This document shows positions 25,937 through 35,067 of a stretch of 64,000 nt of DNA, piece after piece (within the stretch, counting starts at the first letter, position 1; each line of letters starts with the position of its first letter). Under the pieces are notes generated by a model. The model saw nothing but the letters and a program-made list of their open reading frames with translations, was not told the origin of the DNA and ran no database searches. The position numbers and the translations under genes are program-made. Source of the DNA: CAVQHY01 sp963712465 (GTDB taxonomy: Bacteria > Actinomycetota > Thermoleophilia > Gaiellales > Gaiellaceae); contig CAVQHY010000005.1 in the NCBI GenBank assembly GCA_963712465.1, positions 248,001-312,000 on the forward strand. The letters run 5' to 3'.

Positions 25937-27172
25937 CTACACCTTGGGGAGCGAGAAGTTCTTCGAGATCTTCTTCGTCGTCCCGGCTTTGTTCTTGAGC
26001 GTGATCTGAGCCTGAGCCGAGCCGGCCGCGACCTCGTTTCCGATGTTGATCCGGACCTTGGGTGTCCCGGGCCCCATGCCTGAGACTTGCTTGGTCTGCA
26101 ACACCTTGCCGTTGCGCACGATCCGGATCGTCGCGCTGACCTTCTCCTGCGCCGAGAAGGTGAGGTTGAGCACGCGCTTGGCCTTCTTCGGCCCGTCCTT
26201 CGTCACCTTGGTGCTCTTCAGCGATGCCTGGACCGCCGCCGTCTTGAAGGACGCGGTCACGCTCTGTGCCTGGCTCATCGTCACGACGCACTGTCCGGTG
26301 CCCGAGCAGCCTGCGCCGCTCCAGCCGGAGAGCACGTAGCCGGTCGACGCGTAGGCCGTGAGCTCGACCTGGCTCCCCTGCTTGAACGACGCCTGGCAGG
26401 TGACCGGGCACGAGATCCCGGGCTGCTGCGTGCTGGTCACGCCACCCGAGCCCTTGACGGTCACGGTCAGCGGTTGCGTCGCCACGTCGAACGTGGCGGT
26501 TACCGCTGCCACGCTCGTGAGCGTGAGCGTGCACGTCGCGGCGGCACCCGCGCTCTGGCACGCGCCGCCCCACCCGCCGAACGTCGCTCCAGGGCCGGCA
26601 GCAGCGGTGAGCGTCACGACGGTGCCCGCTGGGAAGCTCGCCGTGCAGTCCGCCGTGGTGGGAGTACACGTGATGCCTGCGGGACCGCTCGTTACCGAGC
26701 CTGCTGCCTCGTCCGCTCCCTGTCGAACGACCGTAAGCGGGATATTCGGCGTGGGGACGAAGCGCGCGGTCACCGTCACGTTCGCGGTCATCCCCACGTA
26801 GCAGACGGGCTCGGAGCCGCAGCGATCGGTCGGGGTGCCGCTCGGCGAGACAGTCCATCCCTCGAACTCGGATCCGTTGGGAGGCTGCGCAGACAGACCG
26901 ACGTACGGTGCCGGGGGCCCGGACGAAAGCGTGGCGGTGCAGACTCCCTGGCTCGAGCTCGAGCCCGCCTGAACCGCACACGTGATCCCGCTCGACGTGC
27001 CCGTGCCGGGCCCTGCGATCTGCACGACGGTTCCCGCACCGCTGCCCGAGAACTGCACGCCGAGGGTGCTCGAGCCGGAGCCGGCCTGGGCGGCGCCGGA
27101 CAGAGCGGCGGCGGCGGCTGCGACGAGTGCCGCGAGCGCGAGCGATCGGATGCCTCGGTGACGGTGGCGCAT
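25937..27172 (-). CDS. Secreted protein with InlB B-repeat-like domains
   Basis: A 411-residue exported protein. ATG with GAGGGGGATCT upstream, then signal peptide IRSLALAALVAAAAAALSGA. The mature part has at least three copies of a Cys-containing beta module: a GITC-type block, a GWxxxC or GWSGAGC block, and a closing VTATF, typical of divergent InlB B-repeats (Flg_new). The last 95 residues form another beta domain rich in lysine (KSTKVTKDGPKKAKRVLN). Probably a cell-surface or secreted adhesion-type protein. It is encoded antisense within the ruv cluster; the stop is directly next to the ruvC stop. Confidence 0.8.
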   Translation of the reverse strand: MRHRHRGIRSLALAALVAAAAAALSGAAQAGSGSSTLGVQFSGSGAGTVVQIAGPGTGTSSGITCAVQAGSSSSQGVCTATLSSGPPAPYVGLSAQPPNGSEFEGWTVSPSGTPTDRCGSEPVCYVGMTANVTVTARFVPTPNIPLTVVRQGADEAAGSVTSGPAGITCTPTTADCTASFPAGTVVTLTAAAGPGATFGGWGGACQSAGAAATCTLTLTSVAAVTATFDVATQPLTVTVKGSGGVTSTQQPGISCPVTCQASFKQGSQVELTAYASTGYVLSGWSGAGCSGTGQCVVTMSQAQSVTASFKTAAVQASLKSTKVTKDGPKKAKRVLNLTFSAQEKVSATIRIVRNGKVLQTKQVSGMGPGTPKVRINIGNEVAAGSAQAQITLKNKAGTTKKISKNFSLPKV

Positions 27173-27263
27173 GAGATCCCCCTCGGACGGTTGGGCGGAG
27201 CGCGCAGATGTTAGACCATCCGGCCGAAGCCGCCATCCGAGCGTGGCCGTAGTGTGAGTCGCA

Positions 27264-27833
27264 GTGATCGCTCGGCTGCGCGGAACACCGATCCTGCTCG
27301 ACGCGGACGGTCTCGTCCTCGACGTCAACGGCGTCGGCTACCGCCTGCTCGCGACGCCGAGCGCGATCCGTCAGGCAGACGGGGCCGACGAGGTCGTGCT
27401 GGAGACCCACCTCAACGTCCGGGAAGACGCGCTCCAGCTCTTCGGCTTTGCGAGCGCGGACGAGCGGCAGCTGTTCGAGCAGCTTCTCGCCGTGTCGGGC
27501 GTCGGCCCGAAGGTCGCGCTTGCAATCGTCTCGGGGTACTCGCCCGGAGAGCTTCGGCGGGCGCTCGTCCGTGAGGACACGGCACTGTTCGAGTCGATCC
27601 CGGGCATTGGCAAGAAGACCGCGCAGCGGGTCGTGCTCGAGCTGAAGGAGAAGGTCGGCGTGCTCGAGGCGGTCGAGGCCCCGCACCTGGGCGCCGGCGA
27701 CGGGCACACGGTCGCAAGAGACGCGCTCGTCGAGCTCGGCTACTCGGTTGGGGAGGCGGAGCAGCGGCTCGCCGAGACCGACCCGGAGCTGCCGCCCGGG
27801 GAGCGCGTCCGGCTGGCGCTGCGGGCGGCCTAG
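27264..27833 (+). CDS. ruvA: Holliday junction branch migration complex subunit RuvA
   Basis: A 189-residue DNA-binding subunit that targets RuvB to four-way junctions. The OB-fold N-terminus includes GVGYRLLATPSA, the two helix-hairpin-helix motifs are LAVSGVGPKVALAI and ESIPGIGKKTAQRVVLELKE, and a C-terminal domain follows an acidic linker (AVEAPHLGAGDG). The start is GTG, 91 nt after the divergent InlB-like gene. Its end overlaps the end of the antisense RTX gene by 4 nt. Confidence 0.95.
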   Translation: MIARLRGTPILLDADGLVLDVNGVGYRLLATPSAIRQADGADEVVLETHLNVREDALQLFGFASADERQLFEQLLAVSGVGPKVALAIVSGYSPGELRRALVREDTALFESIPGIGKKTAQRVVLELKEKVGVLEAVEAPHLGAGDGHTVARDALVELGYSVGEAEQRLAETDPELPPGERVRLALRAA

Positions 27834-28885
27834 AGTCCGAGGACGCGATCGAGGCTCTGGTCGACCGTCGCCCGGTCGCGGCCCGGTCCTCCGTTGATCT
27901 GATCCCGCTCGCCGTCCTTCGCCCGGAGGCGGTCGCGACCCGCGTTCCCGAAGAGGAGGTCTCGCCCTGGACCACCGACGATCGTGTCGTTTCCCGGCCC
28001 GCCCGAGAGAGCGTCGTTGCCGCCGTTGCCGCGTAGCGTGTCGTTGCCGCCGAGGCCACAGATCGAGTCGTTGCCGATCGTTCCTTCGAGCACGTCACTG
28101 CCCGCGGTGCCGGTGATCGTGCAGGCCCCGACGCGCGCCGGCGGGACACTCGGCGGGGGCGGCAGCGGGCCCGGCGGCGGCACCGGCGGAGGCGGCGGGG
28201 GATGGCCGCCGGGCTCGTCGGCGCCCGGCGGCGTGATCGTCAGCGTCCAGTAGTCGTCCTCGAACCGGCGGAATCCGGTCTCCTCGTTCTGCGTAACCGT
28301 GCGCTTGGTCAGCACCGGGACGACGGGATGTCGGAGGTCGAACGAGATGCGGTCGTTCATGACCCTGCCAAGGGAGTCCGCCAGGTACTCGGTCTCGCCC
28401 GCGAAGGCGACGTAATCCGCGTCCGGGCACGGAGTCTCCTCGTTGACCTCCTTTGCGTCGAAGAGGAAGACGCCGAAGTCGGTCACGACGCGCGGCACCC
28501 CGACAGCGTTTCCGCTCCACCCCACGCTGAACCGCTCGGTGACGAGCGGGACGTCGCAGAGGATCGGGCCCATCTCCCCGTTCACGCCCTCGAGATGCCA
28601 GCGTGCAGAGAGATACTCGCCAGTCGTCTGCCCGGAGAAACTCCCGTCGTCCTCGGGCACGGTGAACGTGAACTCGATGCGGGTCCGGTAGCTGTCGCTC
28701 GACTCGACGATGACCCCGTCGCCGTTGTCCCTGCGTCCCCACCGGTCGACGCCACCCTCGAGCACGGCGTGCCAGACCTGCTCTTCCCCGGTTGCTCCCG
28801 TTGTCGCCCGCTCGACGGGGGCCGCAAGCGCGCCGCCCGCGACGAACGCCGACAAGCTCATCGCAATACCGAGCTGCCGCAGCAC
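27830..28885 (-). CDS. Secreted RTX (calcium-binding repeat) protein
   Basis: A 351-residue exported protein with signal peptide QLGIAMSLSAFVAGGALAAP. An N-terminal beta-rich domain of about 200 residues of unknown type is followed by a proline-rich linker near 232-258 and then RTX nonapeptides (GGNDTLRGNGGNDALSGGPG and so on). It closes with AKDGERDQINGGPGRDRA, a C-terminal cap shared with the RTX protein at 42170-43563. The repeats bind Ca2+ outside the cell in known RTX proteins. Antisense to ruvA at the end, and 70 nt divergent from ruvB. Confidence 0.82.
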   Translation of the reverse strand: MLRQLGIAMSLSAFVAGGALAAPVERATTGATGEEQVWHAVLEGGVDRWGRRDNGDGVIVESSDSYRTRIEFTFTVPEDDGSFSGQTTGEYLSARWHLEGVNGEMGPILCDVPLVTERFSVGWSGNAVGVPRVVTDFGVFLFDAKEVNEETPCPDADYVAFAGETEYLADSLGRVMNDRISFDLRHPVVPVLTKRTVTQNEETGFRRFEDDYWTLTITPPGADEPGGHPPPPPPVPPPGPLPPPPSVPPARVGACTITGTAGSDVLEGTIGNDSICGLGGNDTLRGNGGNDALSGGPGNDTIVGGPGRDLLFGNAGRDRLRAKDGERDQINGGPGRDRATVDQSLDRVLGL

Positions 28886-28954
28886 GGAGGATCTGCACTC
28901 TAGCGCCGTTCGTCACGAAATGGAACCGTCCGGGTCCGCCCCTAAGCTCAAGGT

Positions 28955-29965
28955 GTGAACGAGCGCGTCACGTCATCAACCCTGGTCCCGGATGAGGACG
29001 AGCTCGAAGGCTCGCTCCGCCCGGGTCGGCTCGACGAGTTCGTCGGTCAGGAGCGGGTCAAGGAGCAGCTCGCGATCGGGTTGGAGGCGGCGAAGGCGCG
29101 GGGCGAGGCGCTCGACCACGTCCTCCTGGTCGGCCCGCCGGGGCTCGGGAAGACGAGCCTCGCCTACATCGTGCGCGAGGAGATGGGCGTCGGGATCCGT
29201 ACCGTGGCGGGCCCGGCGCTCGAACGGAAGGGCGACATGGCGGCGATCCTCACGTCGCTCGAGGAGCGAGACGTGCTGTTCGTCGACGAGATCCACCGGC
29301 TCAACCGTGCCGTCGAGGAGATCCTCTATCCGGCGCTCGAGGACTTCCGCCTCGACATCATCGTCGGTCAGGGACCAGCGGCCAGGACGCTGACGATCGA
29401 CCTGCCGTCCTTCACGCTCGTCGGCGCGACGACTCGCACCGGCCTGCTCACGACCCCGCTCCGGGATCGGTTCGGCATGACCTACCGGCTCGACTACTAC
29501 CTGCCGGACGAGCTCGCCACGATCGTCCGCCGGTCGGCACGCATCCTCGGCGTCGACATCGACGACGAGGCGGCCGAGGAGATCGCAACGCGCTCGCGCG
29601 GGACGCCGCGCGTCGCGAACCGGATCCTCCGCCGCGTCCGCGACGTCGCGGAGGTGCGCCACGACGGCGCAGTTACCGTCGAGGTCTCCCGCGAAGCCCT
29701 TGACCTGCTCGAGGTGGACGGCGACGGGCTCGAGCGCATCGACCGCGAGCTGCTCGCGGCGATCGTGCACAAGTTCGACGGCGGCCCGGTCGGCCTCTCG
29801 ACGCTCGCGGTCTCCCTGGGCGAGGAGCCCGACACGATCGAGGACGTGTACGAGCCGTATCTGCTCCAGCTCGGGCTGATCCAGCGGACGCCACGCGGGC
29901 GGATCGTCACGAAGCTCGGGCGGGCGAGGGTCGGTGCGGCTGCCGCCGACTCGAGCCTCTTCTAG
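28955..29965 (+). CDS. ruvB: Holliday junction branch migration ATPase RuvB
   Basis: A 336-residue AAA+ motor for Holliday junction migration. Walker A is GPPGLGKTS (about 61-69), Walker B is VLFVDEIHRLNR, sensor 1 is VGATTRTGLLTTPLRDRFG with the arginine finger, sensor 2 is SRGTPRVANRILRRVRD, and the winged helix ends with YLLQLGLIQRTPRGR. The start is GTG. The length fits the family. It is the third gene of an interrupted ruvC-ruvA-ruvB order. Confidence 0.96.
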   Translation: MNERVTSSTLVPDEDELEGSLRPGRLDEFVGQERVKEQLAIGLEAAKARGEALDHVLLVGPPGLGKTSLAYIVREEMGVGIRTVAGPALERKGDMAAILTSLEERDVLFVDEIHRLNRAVEEILYPALEDFRLDIIVGQGPAARTLTIDLPSFTLVGATTRTGLLTTPLRDRFGMTYRLDYYLPDELATIVRRSARILGVDIDDEAAEEIATRSRGTPRVANRILRRVRDVAEVRHDGAVTVEVSREALDLLEVDGDGLERIDRELLAAIVHKFDGGPVGLSTLAVSLGEEPDTIEDVYEPYLLQLGLIQRTPRGRIVTKLGRARVGAAAADSSLF

Positions 29966-30294
29966 CCCTTCGCCTCGGGCGCGGAGAACCCGACGCGCGG
30001 ATCCTCGTCGCGCATCGTGTGCAGCTCGATCCGCACGATCGCGCCGACGGGAACGATCACCTCCTCGGGCTCGTCCTCGTGGCCGCCCGAGCAGCGGAGT
30101 GAGAGAAAGCCGCTGCCCGGCTCGGGCTCGATCGCGCAGACATTGAAGCGTGAGCCGCCGACGAGCTCGATCTCGACGACGGCCTCGTCGACCTTGTGCT
30201 CCTGCGCGAAGCTCTCGATGCGGCGGCGGAGGCGCTCGACGAACTCGTCGAGTGGGCCGGCCGCGACGCCGGGAAGCCAGAGCGAGGACGACAT
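29962..30294 (-). CDS. Small hypothetical protein
   Basis: A 110-residue soluble protein starting MSSSLWLPGVAAGPLDEFVE. An N-terminal amphipathic helix (DEFVERLRRRIESFAQEH) is followed by beta strands (AVVEIELVGGSRFNVCAIEP, LSLRCSGGHEDEPEEVIVPV, AIVRIELH). A second cysteine lies in LRCSGGH. I recognise no family. The end overlaps the ruvB stop by 4 nt in convergent orientation. Confidence 0.65.
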   Translation of the reverse strand: MSSSLWLPGVAAGPLDEFVERLRRRIESFAQEHKVDEAVVEIELVGGSRFNVCAIEPEPGSGFLSLRCSGGHEDEPEEVIVPVGAIVRIELHTMRDEDPRVGFSAPEAKG

Positions 30295-30340
30295 GCCGGG
30301 CAGCCTACCCGCGGACTCCGATTCAGCCCGCGATCCGTCT

Positions 30341-30796
30341 CTAACGGCGAAACTGCAGCTCGTGCCAGGACGGTGTCGGCGCGAGCTCGAGCAGCGCGCG
30401 CCCCCCGCGGGGATCGTGGTAGCTGAACTCCGCGGCATCGTCGTCCCAGGCGATCTCGAGCAGCCGCTCCTTCACCCGGTGGTCGAGCCAGGCGCCGCGA
30501 AAGACGAGCTTTCGCAGCCAGTAGACGAGCGACTGGTTGTCGACCAGCGCCAGCCGCTCCCAGTGGCGAACGACGTAGTCGCCGAGAGAGCTTCTCGGCT
30601 CGGCGATCCGCTCCTCCGAGACGAGCTCGACGAGGTCGGCCGCCTCCTCCTCGTCGAGGTCGCTCGACGCGACCAGGCCCAACTTGACCGCGGCGGCGAC
30701 GACCCGCTGCTCGAAATCGACCGCGTTGAAGCCGAACCGGTACGAAAGAAACTCGATCACGTAGTCGTCCCCTGAGAGGTAGTTGGCCTCCGCCAC
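30341..30796 (-). CDS. Hypothetical acidic helical protein, start uncertain
   Basis: About 151 residues from a GTG beginning VAEANYLSGDDYVIEFLSYR. It is mainly alpha-helical and acidic (DLDEEEAADLVELVSEERIA), with a conserved-looking end (DPRGGRALLELAPTPSWHEL). The frame is open 200 nt further upstream and overlaps the recJ start region, but that part is arginine-rich and unlikely to be translated. No family recognised. It diverges from recJ and runs 46 nt ahead of the small gene at 29962. Confidence 0.55.
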   Translation of the reverse strand: MAEANYLSGDDYVIEFLSYRFGFNAVDFEQRVVAAAVKLGLVASSDLDEEEAADLVELVSEERIAEPRSSLGDYVVRHWERLALVDNQSLVYWLRKLVFRGAWLDHRVKERLLEIAWDDDAAEFSYHDPRGGRALLELAPTPSWHELQFRR

Positions 30797-30909
30797 GACG
30801 GCGAGGATACCCGCCGCTCCCGGCGGAAGCGTGTCGACTTCGTGCCGATCCGCCCCGATCTCCCCACCCTGTGCCGTCGTCGTCCGACCGTGCCCGTAGG
30901 TTGGAACAC

Positions 30910-32784
30910 ATGTACGAGGGCAGCTGGACACTCGGTCCGTGCCCCCGCGACGAGGTCGGCGCGCTCGAGCGGGCGCTCGGCCTCTCGGAGACGACCGCAA
31001 GCGTGCTCGTCCGGCGGGGCTACGGCGACCCGGAGGCAGCGCGGGCCTTTCTCGACGCCGAGGCGGTGAGCCACGACCCGCTGCTGCTCGGCGACATGGA
31101 AGCCGCGTGCGCCGCCATCCGTCGCGCGGTGGCCGACGGAACCCGGATCTGCGTTCACGGCGACTACGACGCCGACGGCGTCTGTGCGACGGCGCTGGCG
31201 ATCCTCGTTCTCCGCGAGGCGGGCGCCGACGTCGAATGGCATCTTCCGAGCCGCTTCGAGGAGGGCTACGGCGTCTCCGGCGAGACGCTGGCGCGGCTCG
31301 CCGAGGACGGGTCCGGGCTCGTGCTAACCGTCGACTGTGGCATCACGGCGGTGGAGGAGGTCGCCCGGGCGCGCTCGCTCGGGCTCGAGGTCGTCGTCAC
31401 CGACCATCACCGGCCCGGCGAGGCCCTCCCCGACTGTCCGATCGTCGCCACGAGGCCGTCCCAATACCCGTTCCCGGAGCTGTGCGGCACCGGTGTCGTG
31501 TACAAGCTCGGTCAGGCGCTGATCGGAGACGAGAGCGTGAGGAGACACCTCGACCTGGTTGCACTCGCGACGGTCGGGGACGTCGTCCCGCTGCTCGACG
31601 AGAACCGTGCGCTCGTCGTGGCCGGGCTGCGGCGCCTCGCTCGGACGACGCGGCCGGGGCTTCGGGCGCTGATGCGGGCGGCCCGCCTCGATCCGGCCGC
31701 CATCGACGCGGGCGGGGTCGGGTACCGCCTCGTGCCCCGGCTCAACGCAGCCGGCCGGCTCGGCCATCCGCGCGTCGCGCTCGAGCTCTTGCTCACCGAG
31801 GACGAGGCGGAGGCCGACACGCTCGCGGCGGAGCTGGAGTCTCTCAACCGCGACCGCCAGGTCGTGGAGGACCGGATCCTCCGCGACGCGCTGCAGCAGG
31901 TCGCATCGTGGCCGGAGGCGCGACAGCGGCAGCGCGGGTACGTGCTCGCGGGCGAGGAATGGCATCGCGGCGTGATCGGGATCGTCGCATCGCGGCTCGT
32001 CGAGCGGTTCAGCCGGCCGGTCGTCCTCGTCGCGGGCGGTGACGACGTCTGGACGGGGTCGGGCCGCTCCGTGCCGTCCTTCGACCTGCACGCCGCGCTC
32101 GGCGCGTGCGCACCCCACCTCGAGCGCTGGGGTGGCCACCGTGCGGCAGCGGGCCTCGCGATCGACCCCGAGCGGATCGACGACTTCGCGGCGGCGTTCG
32201 CCGCCCACGCAGGGCAGGCGCTTGCCGACGACGACTTGCGGCCCTTCGTCCGCGTCGACGCCGTCGTCCACGGGGCCGAGCTCACCCTCGACCTCGTCCA
32301 GGAGCTGGAGCGCCTGGCGCCGTTCGGGCTCGGCAACCCCGGCGTGACGCTGCTTGCAGTCGGATGCGAGCTGTCCGAGCTCGCGGCTGTCGGCGACGGC
32401 AAGCATCTGCGTCTGGCCGTGACCGCGGGAGGGACGAGGTCGGGTGGAATCGCGTTCAACGAGGGTTCGCGGCTCGACCGCTACCGGCGCGACGGGACGT
32501 ATGACGTCGCGTTTCGGCTCGGGGCCAACCGCTGGAACGGGACGGTCTCGCCGCAGCTCGTGGTCAAGCGCGCCTTCGAGACGCCCGACGAGTACGAAGC
32601 GCTGCGCCGCCGACTCGGCGAGGAGTGGAAGGCCGGCGAGACATCGTGGAGCGACGACGCGCGCGCCGTCTTCGCCGAGCTCGGGCTCGTCGGGGGCTCG
32701 GAGGGGCGGCGCCACCTCGTCGAATCGGAGACGTTTCGCGAGCTGCTCGCGGGGCGTCGCCAGCCGCTGCAGAAGGCCGCCTAG
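30910..32784 (+). CDS. recJ: Single-stranded-DNA-specific exonuclease RecJ
   Basis: A 624-residue 5'-3' exonuclease of the DHH family. The DHH phosphoesterase motifs are visible: HGDYDADGVCATA, TVDCGIT, VTDHHRPG, LVALATVGDVVPL and a DHHA1 part around GEEWHRGVIGIVASRLVERF and RWGGHRAAAGLAI, then the OB-like C-terminal domain. The chosen ATG begins MYEGSWTLGPCP. The length is near the usual 560-800. The start region faces the small helical gene; the stop is 62 nt before relA. Confidence 0.93.
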   Translation: MYEGSWTLGPCPRDEVGALERALGLSETTASVLVRRGYGDPEAARAFLDAEAVSHDPLLLGDMEAACAAIRRAVADGTRICVHGDYDADGVCATALAILVLREAGADVEWHLPSRFEEGYGVSGETLARLAEDGSGLVLTVDCGITAVEEVARARSLGLEVVVTDHHRPGEALPDCPIVATRPSQYPFPELCGTGVVYKLGQALIGDESVRRHLDLVALATVGDVVPLLDENRALVVAGLRRLARTTRPGLRALMRAARLDPAAIDAGGVGYRLVPRLNAAGRLGHPRVALELLLTEDEAEADTLAAELESLNRDRQVVEDRILRDALQQVASWPEARQRQRGYVLAGEEWHRGVIGIVASRLVERFSRPVVLVAGGDDVWTGSGRSVPSFDLHAALGACAPHLERWGGHRAAAGLAIDPERIDDFAAAFAAHAGQALADDDLRPFVRVDAVVHGAELTLDLVQELERLAPFGLGNPGVTLLAVGCELSELAAVGDGKHLRLAVTAGGTRSGGIAFNEGSRLDRYRRDGTYDVAFRLGANRWNGTVSPQLVVKRAFETPDEYEALRRRLGEEWKAGETSWSDDARAVFAELGLVGGSEGRRHLVESETFRELLAGRRQPLQKAA

Positions 32785-32846
32785 GAGGCTCGTTCGGGGC
32801 GGGCCGCTCAAGGTTCGGCCGGACATGCCGACGCTAGACTTACCCC

Positions 32847-35063
32847 ATGGGATCGGTCGTTCAGGAGACCGCCGCCCAGCGGCACCACAGGATCCTCGAG
32901 CGGCTCCTTGGGAAGACGGCGGCCTACAACCCGGACGTCGACCGGGACCTGATCGAGCGCGCGTTCGCGTTCGCTTCGGAAGCCCATGCCGGCCAGCAAC
33001 GACGAAGCGGCGAGGATTTCATCACCCATCCGCTCGGCGTCGCCGAGATCCTCGCCGAGCTGCGCCTCGACGACGCGTCGCTCGCCGCGGCGCTGCTGCA
33101 CGACGTCGTCGAGGACACACCGACCTCGATCGACCAGGTTCGTGCCGAGTTCGGCGAGGAGATCGCCGAGCTCGTCGAGGGCGTCACCAAGCTGACGCGG
33201 ATCCAGTTCCAGAGCCGGGAGCAGGCGCAGGCCGAGAACTACCGCAAGATGGTGATCGCGATGGCCCAGGACATCCGGGTCATCCTGATCAAGCTCGCCG
33301 ACCGCCTTCACAACATGCGGACGATCGAGTACCTCGGCAAGCAGAAACAGCTCCAGAAGGCGCGCGAGACGCTCGAGGTGTACGCACCGCTCGCACACCG
33401 CCTCGGCATCCACACGATCAAGTGGGAGCTCGAGGATCTCGCCTTCCAAACGCTCCATCCGCGCCGCTACCGGGAGATCCAGGCGATGGTGAACCAGCGT
33501 CGCGCTGACCGGGAGGCGTTCGTCGGCGAGGCGGGCGAGGTGCTCGAGCGCGAGCTCGACAAGGTCGGCATCGAGGCACAGATCCTCGGACGGGCCAAGC
33601 ACTTCTACTCGATCTACGAGAAGATGGCCAAGCGCGGGAAGGAGTTCAACGAGATCTACGACCTGACCGCGATGCGCGTGATCGTCCAGCGTGACGGCAA
33701 GGAGGGCGAGCGCGACTGCTACGGCGCCCTGGGCGTCATCCACTCGCTCTGGAAGCCGATGCCCGGCCGCTTCAAGGACTACATCGCGATGCCGAAGATC
33801 AACATGTACCGCTCGCTCCATACGACTGTGATCGGGGCGGAGGGCCGGCCCCTCGAGATCCAGGTGCGGACGCAGGAGATGCACGAAACAGCCGAGTTCG
33901 GGATCGCGGCGCACTGGCTCTACAAGGATGCCAAGGGGAAGAAGGACGATCCCGAGCGGATGGCCTGGCTCAGGCAGCTGCTCGACTGGCAGCAGGACGA
34001 GACCGACCCCGGCGAGTTCATGCGGAGCTTCCGCACCGACCTGTTCCAGGACGAGGTCTACGTGTTCACGCCGAAGGGCGAGGTCAAGAGCCTTCCATCC
34101 GGCTCGACGCCGATCGACTTCGCGTACGCCGTCCACACCGACGTCGGCCACCGCACGGTCGGCGCGAAGGTGAACGGCCGGATCGTTCCGCTGCACTACC
34201 GGCTGCGCAGCGGCGACTTCGTCGAGATCCTGACGTCGAAGCAGCAGGGACGAGGGCCGTCGCGCGACTGGATGGGCCTCGTCGCGTCGACGCGTGCCCG
34301 CAACAAGATCCGCCAGTGGTACAGCCGCGAGACGCGCGAGGACACCGAGCAGCGGGGTCGTGAGAGCCTCGAGACCGCGCTCAAGCAGCAGAACCTGCCG
34401 ATCCGGAAGATCGCCGGCTCGCCGATGCTCGCCCAGATCATCCGCGAGATGGGCTTCAAGAAGGCCGAGGACTTCTATCTCGCGCTCGGCTCGGGGAAGC
34501 TCCAGGTCTCGCAGGTGGTGGGCAAGGTGCTGCACCGTCTCAAGACGACTGAGGTGGCGACCGAGGAGACCGTCCCGGTCAAGCCAAAGGCGCGCGAGGC
34601 GGTCGCGTCGCAGAACTTCGGCATCAACGTCGTCGGCGTCGAGGACGTGCTCGTGCGGCTAGCGAAGTGCTGTCACCCGGTGCCCGGGGATGGGATCGTC
34701 GGCTACATCTCGCTCGGCAAGGGGATCACGATCCACCGCGCCGACTGCCCGAACGTCCGCGCGCTGATGCGCAACCCGGAGCGGTTCACGCCCGTGGAGT
34801 GGGACGGGGGAGACGCGTCGTCGAGCTTCCGTGTCCAGATCGCGGTCGACTCGTGGGATCGCCCACGGCTGCTCGAGGACGTCGCAAGGACGTTCGCCGA
34901 GCACGGCGCGAACATCGTCGAGTACGGCGGCCACACGGCCGACCAGATGGCGAAGAACTGGTACGTGGCGGAGATCGGTGACATCAAGGCGCTGCGCGCG
35001 ATCCTGAACGCGCTACGCCAGATCGACTCGGTCTTCGACGCGTATCGCGTCACGCCGTCTTGA
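32847..35063 (+). CDS. relA: Bifunctional (p)ppGpp synthetase/hydrolase (RelA/SpoT)
   Basis: A 738-residue Rsh alarmone enzyme. The hydrolase HD domain (about 50-150) keeps HAGQQRRSGEDFITHPLGVA and LLHDVVEDT, so hydrolysis is likely active. The synthetase domain follows (DLTAMRVIVQRDGK, MPGRFKDYIAMPKINMYRSL, EIQVRTQEMHETAEFGIAAH). TGS comes next (VYVFTPKGEVKSLPSGSTPI), then a zinc-finger/helical region (RLAKCCHPVPGDGIVGYI) and a C-terminal ACT domain. It is of ordinary length for the family. It is followed after 4 nt by a coiled-coil gene. Confidence 0.95.
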   Translation: MGSVVQETAAQRHHRILERLLGKTAAYNPDVDRDLIERAFAFASEAHAGQQRRSGEDFITHPLGVAEILAELRLDDASLAAALLHDVVEDTPTSIDQVRAEFGEEIAELVEGVTKLTRIQFQSREQAQAENYRKMVIAMAQDIRVILIKLADRLHNMRTIEYLGKQKQLQKARETLEVYAPLAHRLGIHTIKWELEDLAFQTLHPRRYREIQAMVNQRRADREAFVGEAGEVLERELDKVGIEAQILGRAKHFYSIYEKMAKRGKEFNEIYDLTAMRVIVQRDGKEGERDCYGALGVIHSLWKPMPGRFKDYIAMPKINMYRSLHTTVIGAEGRPLEIQVRTQEMHETAEFGIAAHWLYKDAKGKKDDPERMAWLRQLLDWQQDETDPGEFMRSFRTDLFQDEVYVFTPKGEVKSLPSGSTPIDFAYAVHTDVGHRTVGAKVNGRIVPLHYRLRSGDFVEILTSKQQGRGPSRDWMGLVASTRARNKIRQWYSRETREDTEQRGRESLETALKQQNLPIRKIAGSPMLAQIIREMGFKKAEDFYLALGSGKLQVSQVVGKVLHRLKTTEVATEETVPVKPKAREAVASQNFGINVVGVEDVLVRLAKCCHPVPGDGIVGYISLGKGITIHRADCPNVRALMRNPERFTPVEWDGGDASSSFRVQIAVDSWDRPRLLEDVARTFAEHGANIVEYGGHTADQMAKNWYVAEIGDIKALRAILNALRQIDSVFDAYRVTPS

Positions 35064-35067
35064 CCGG

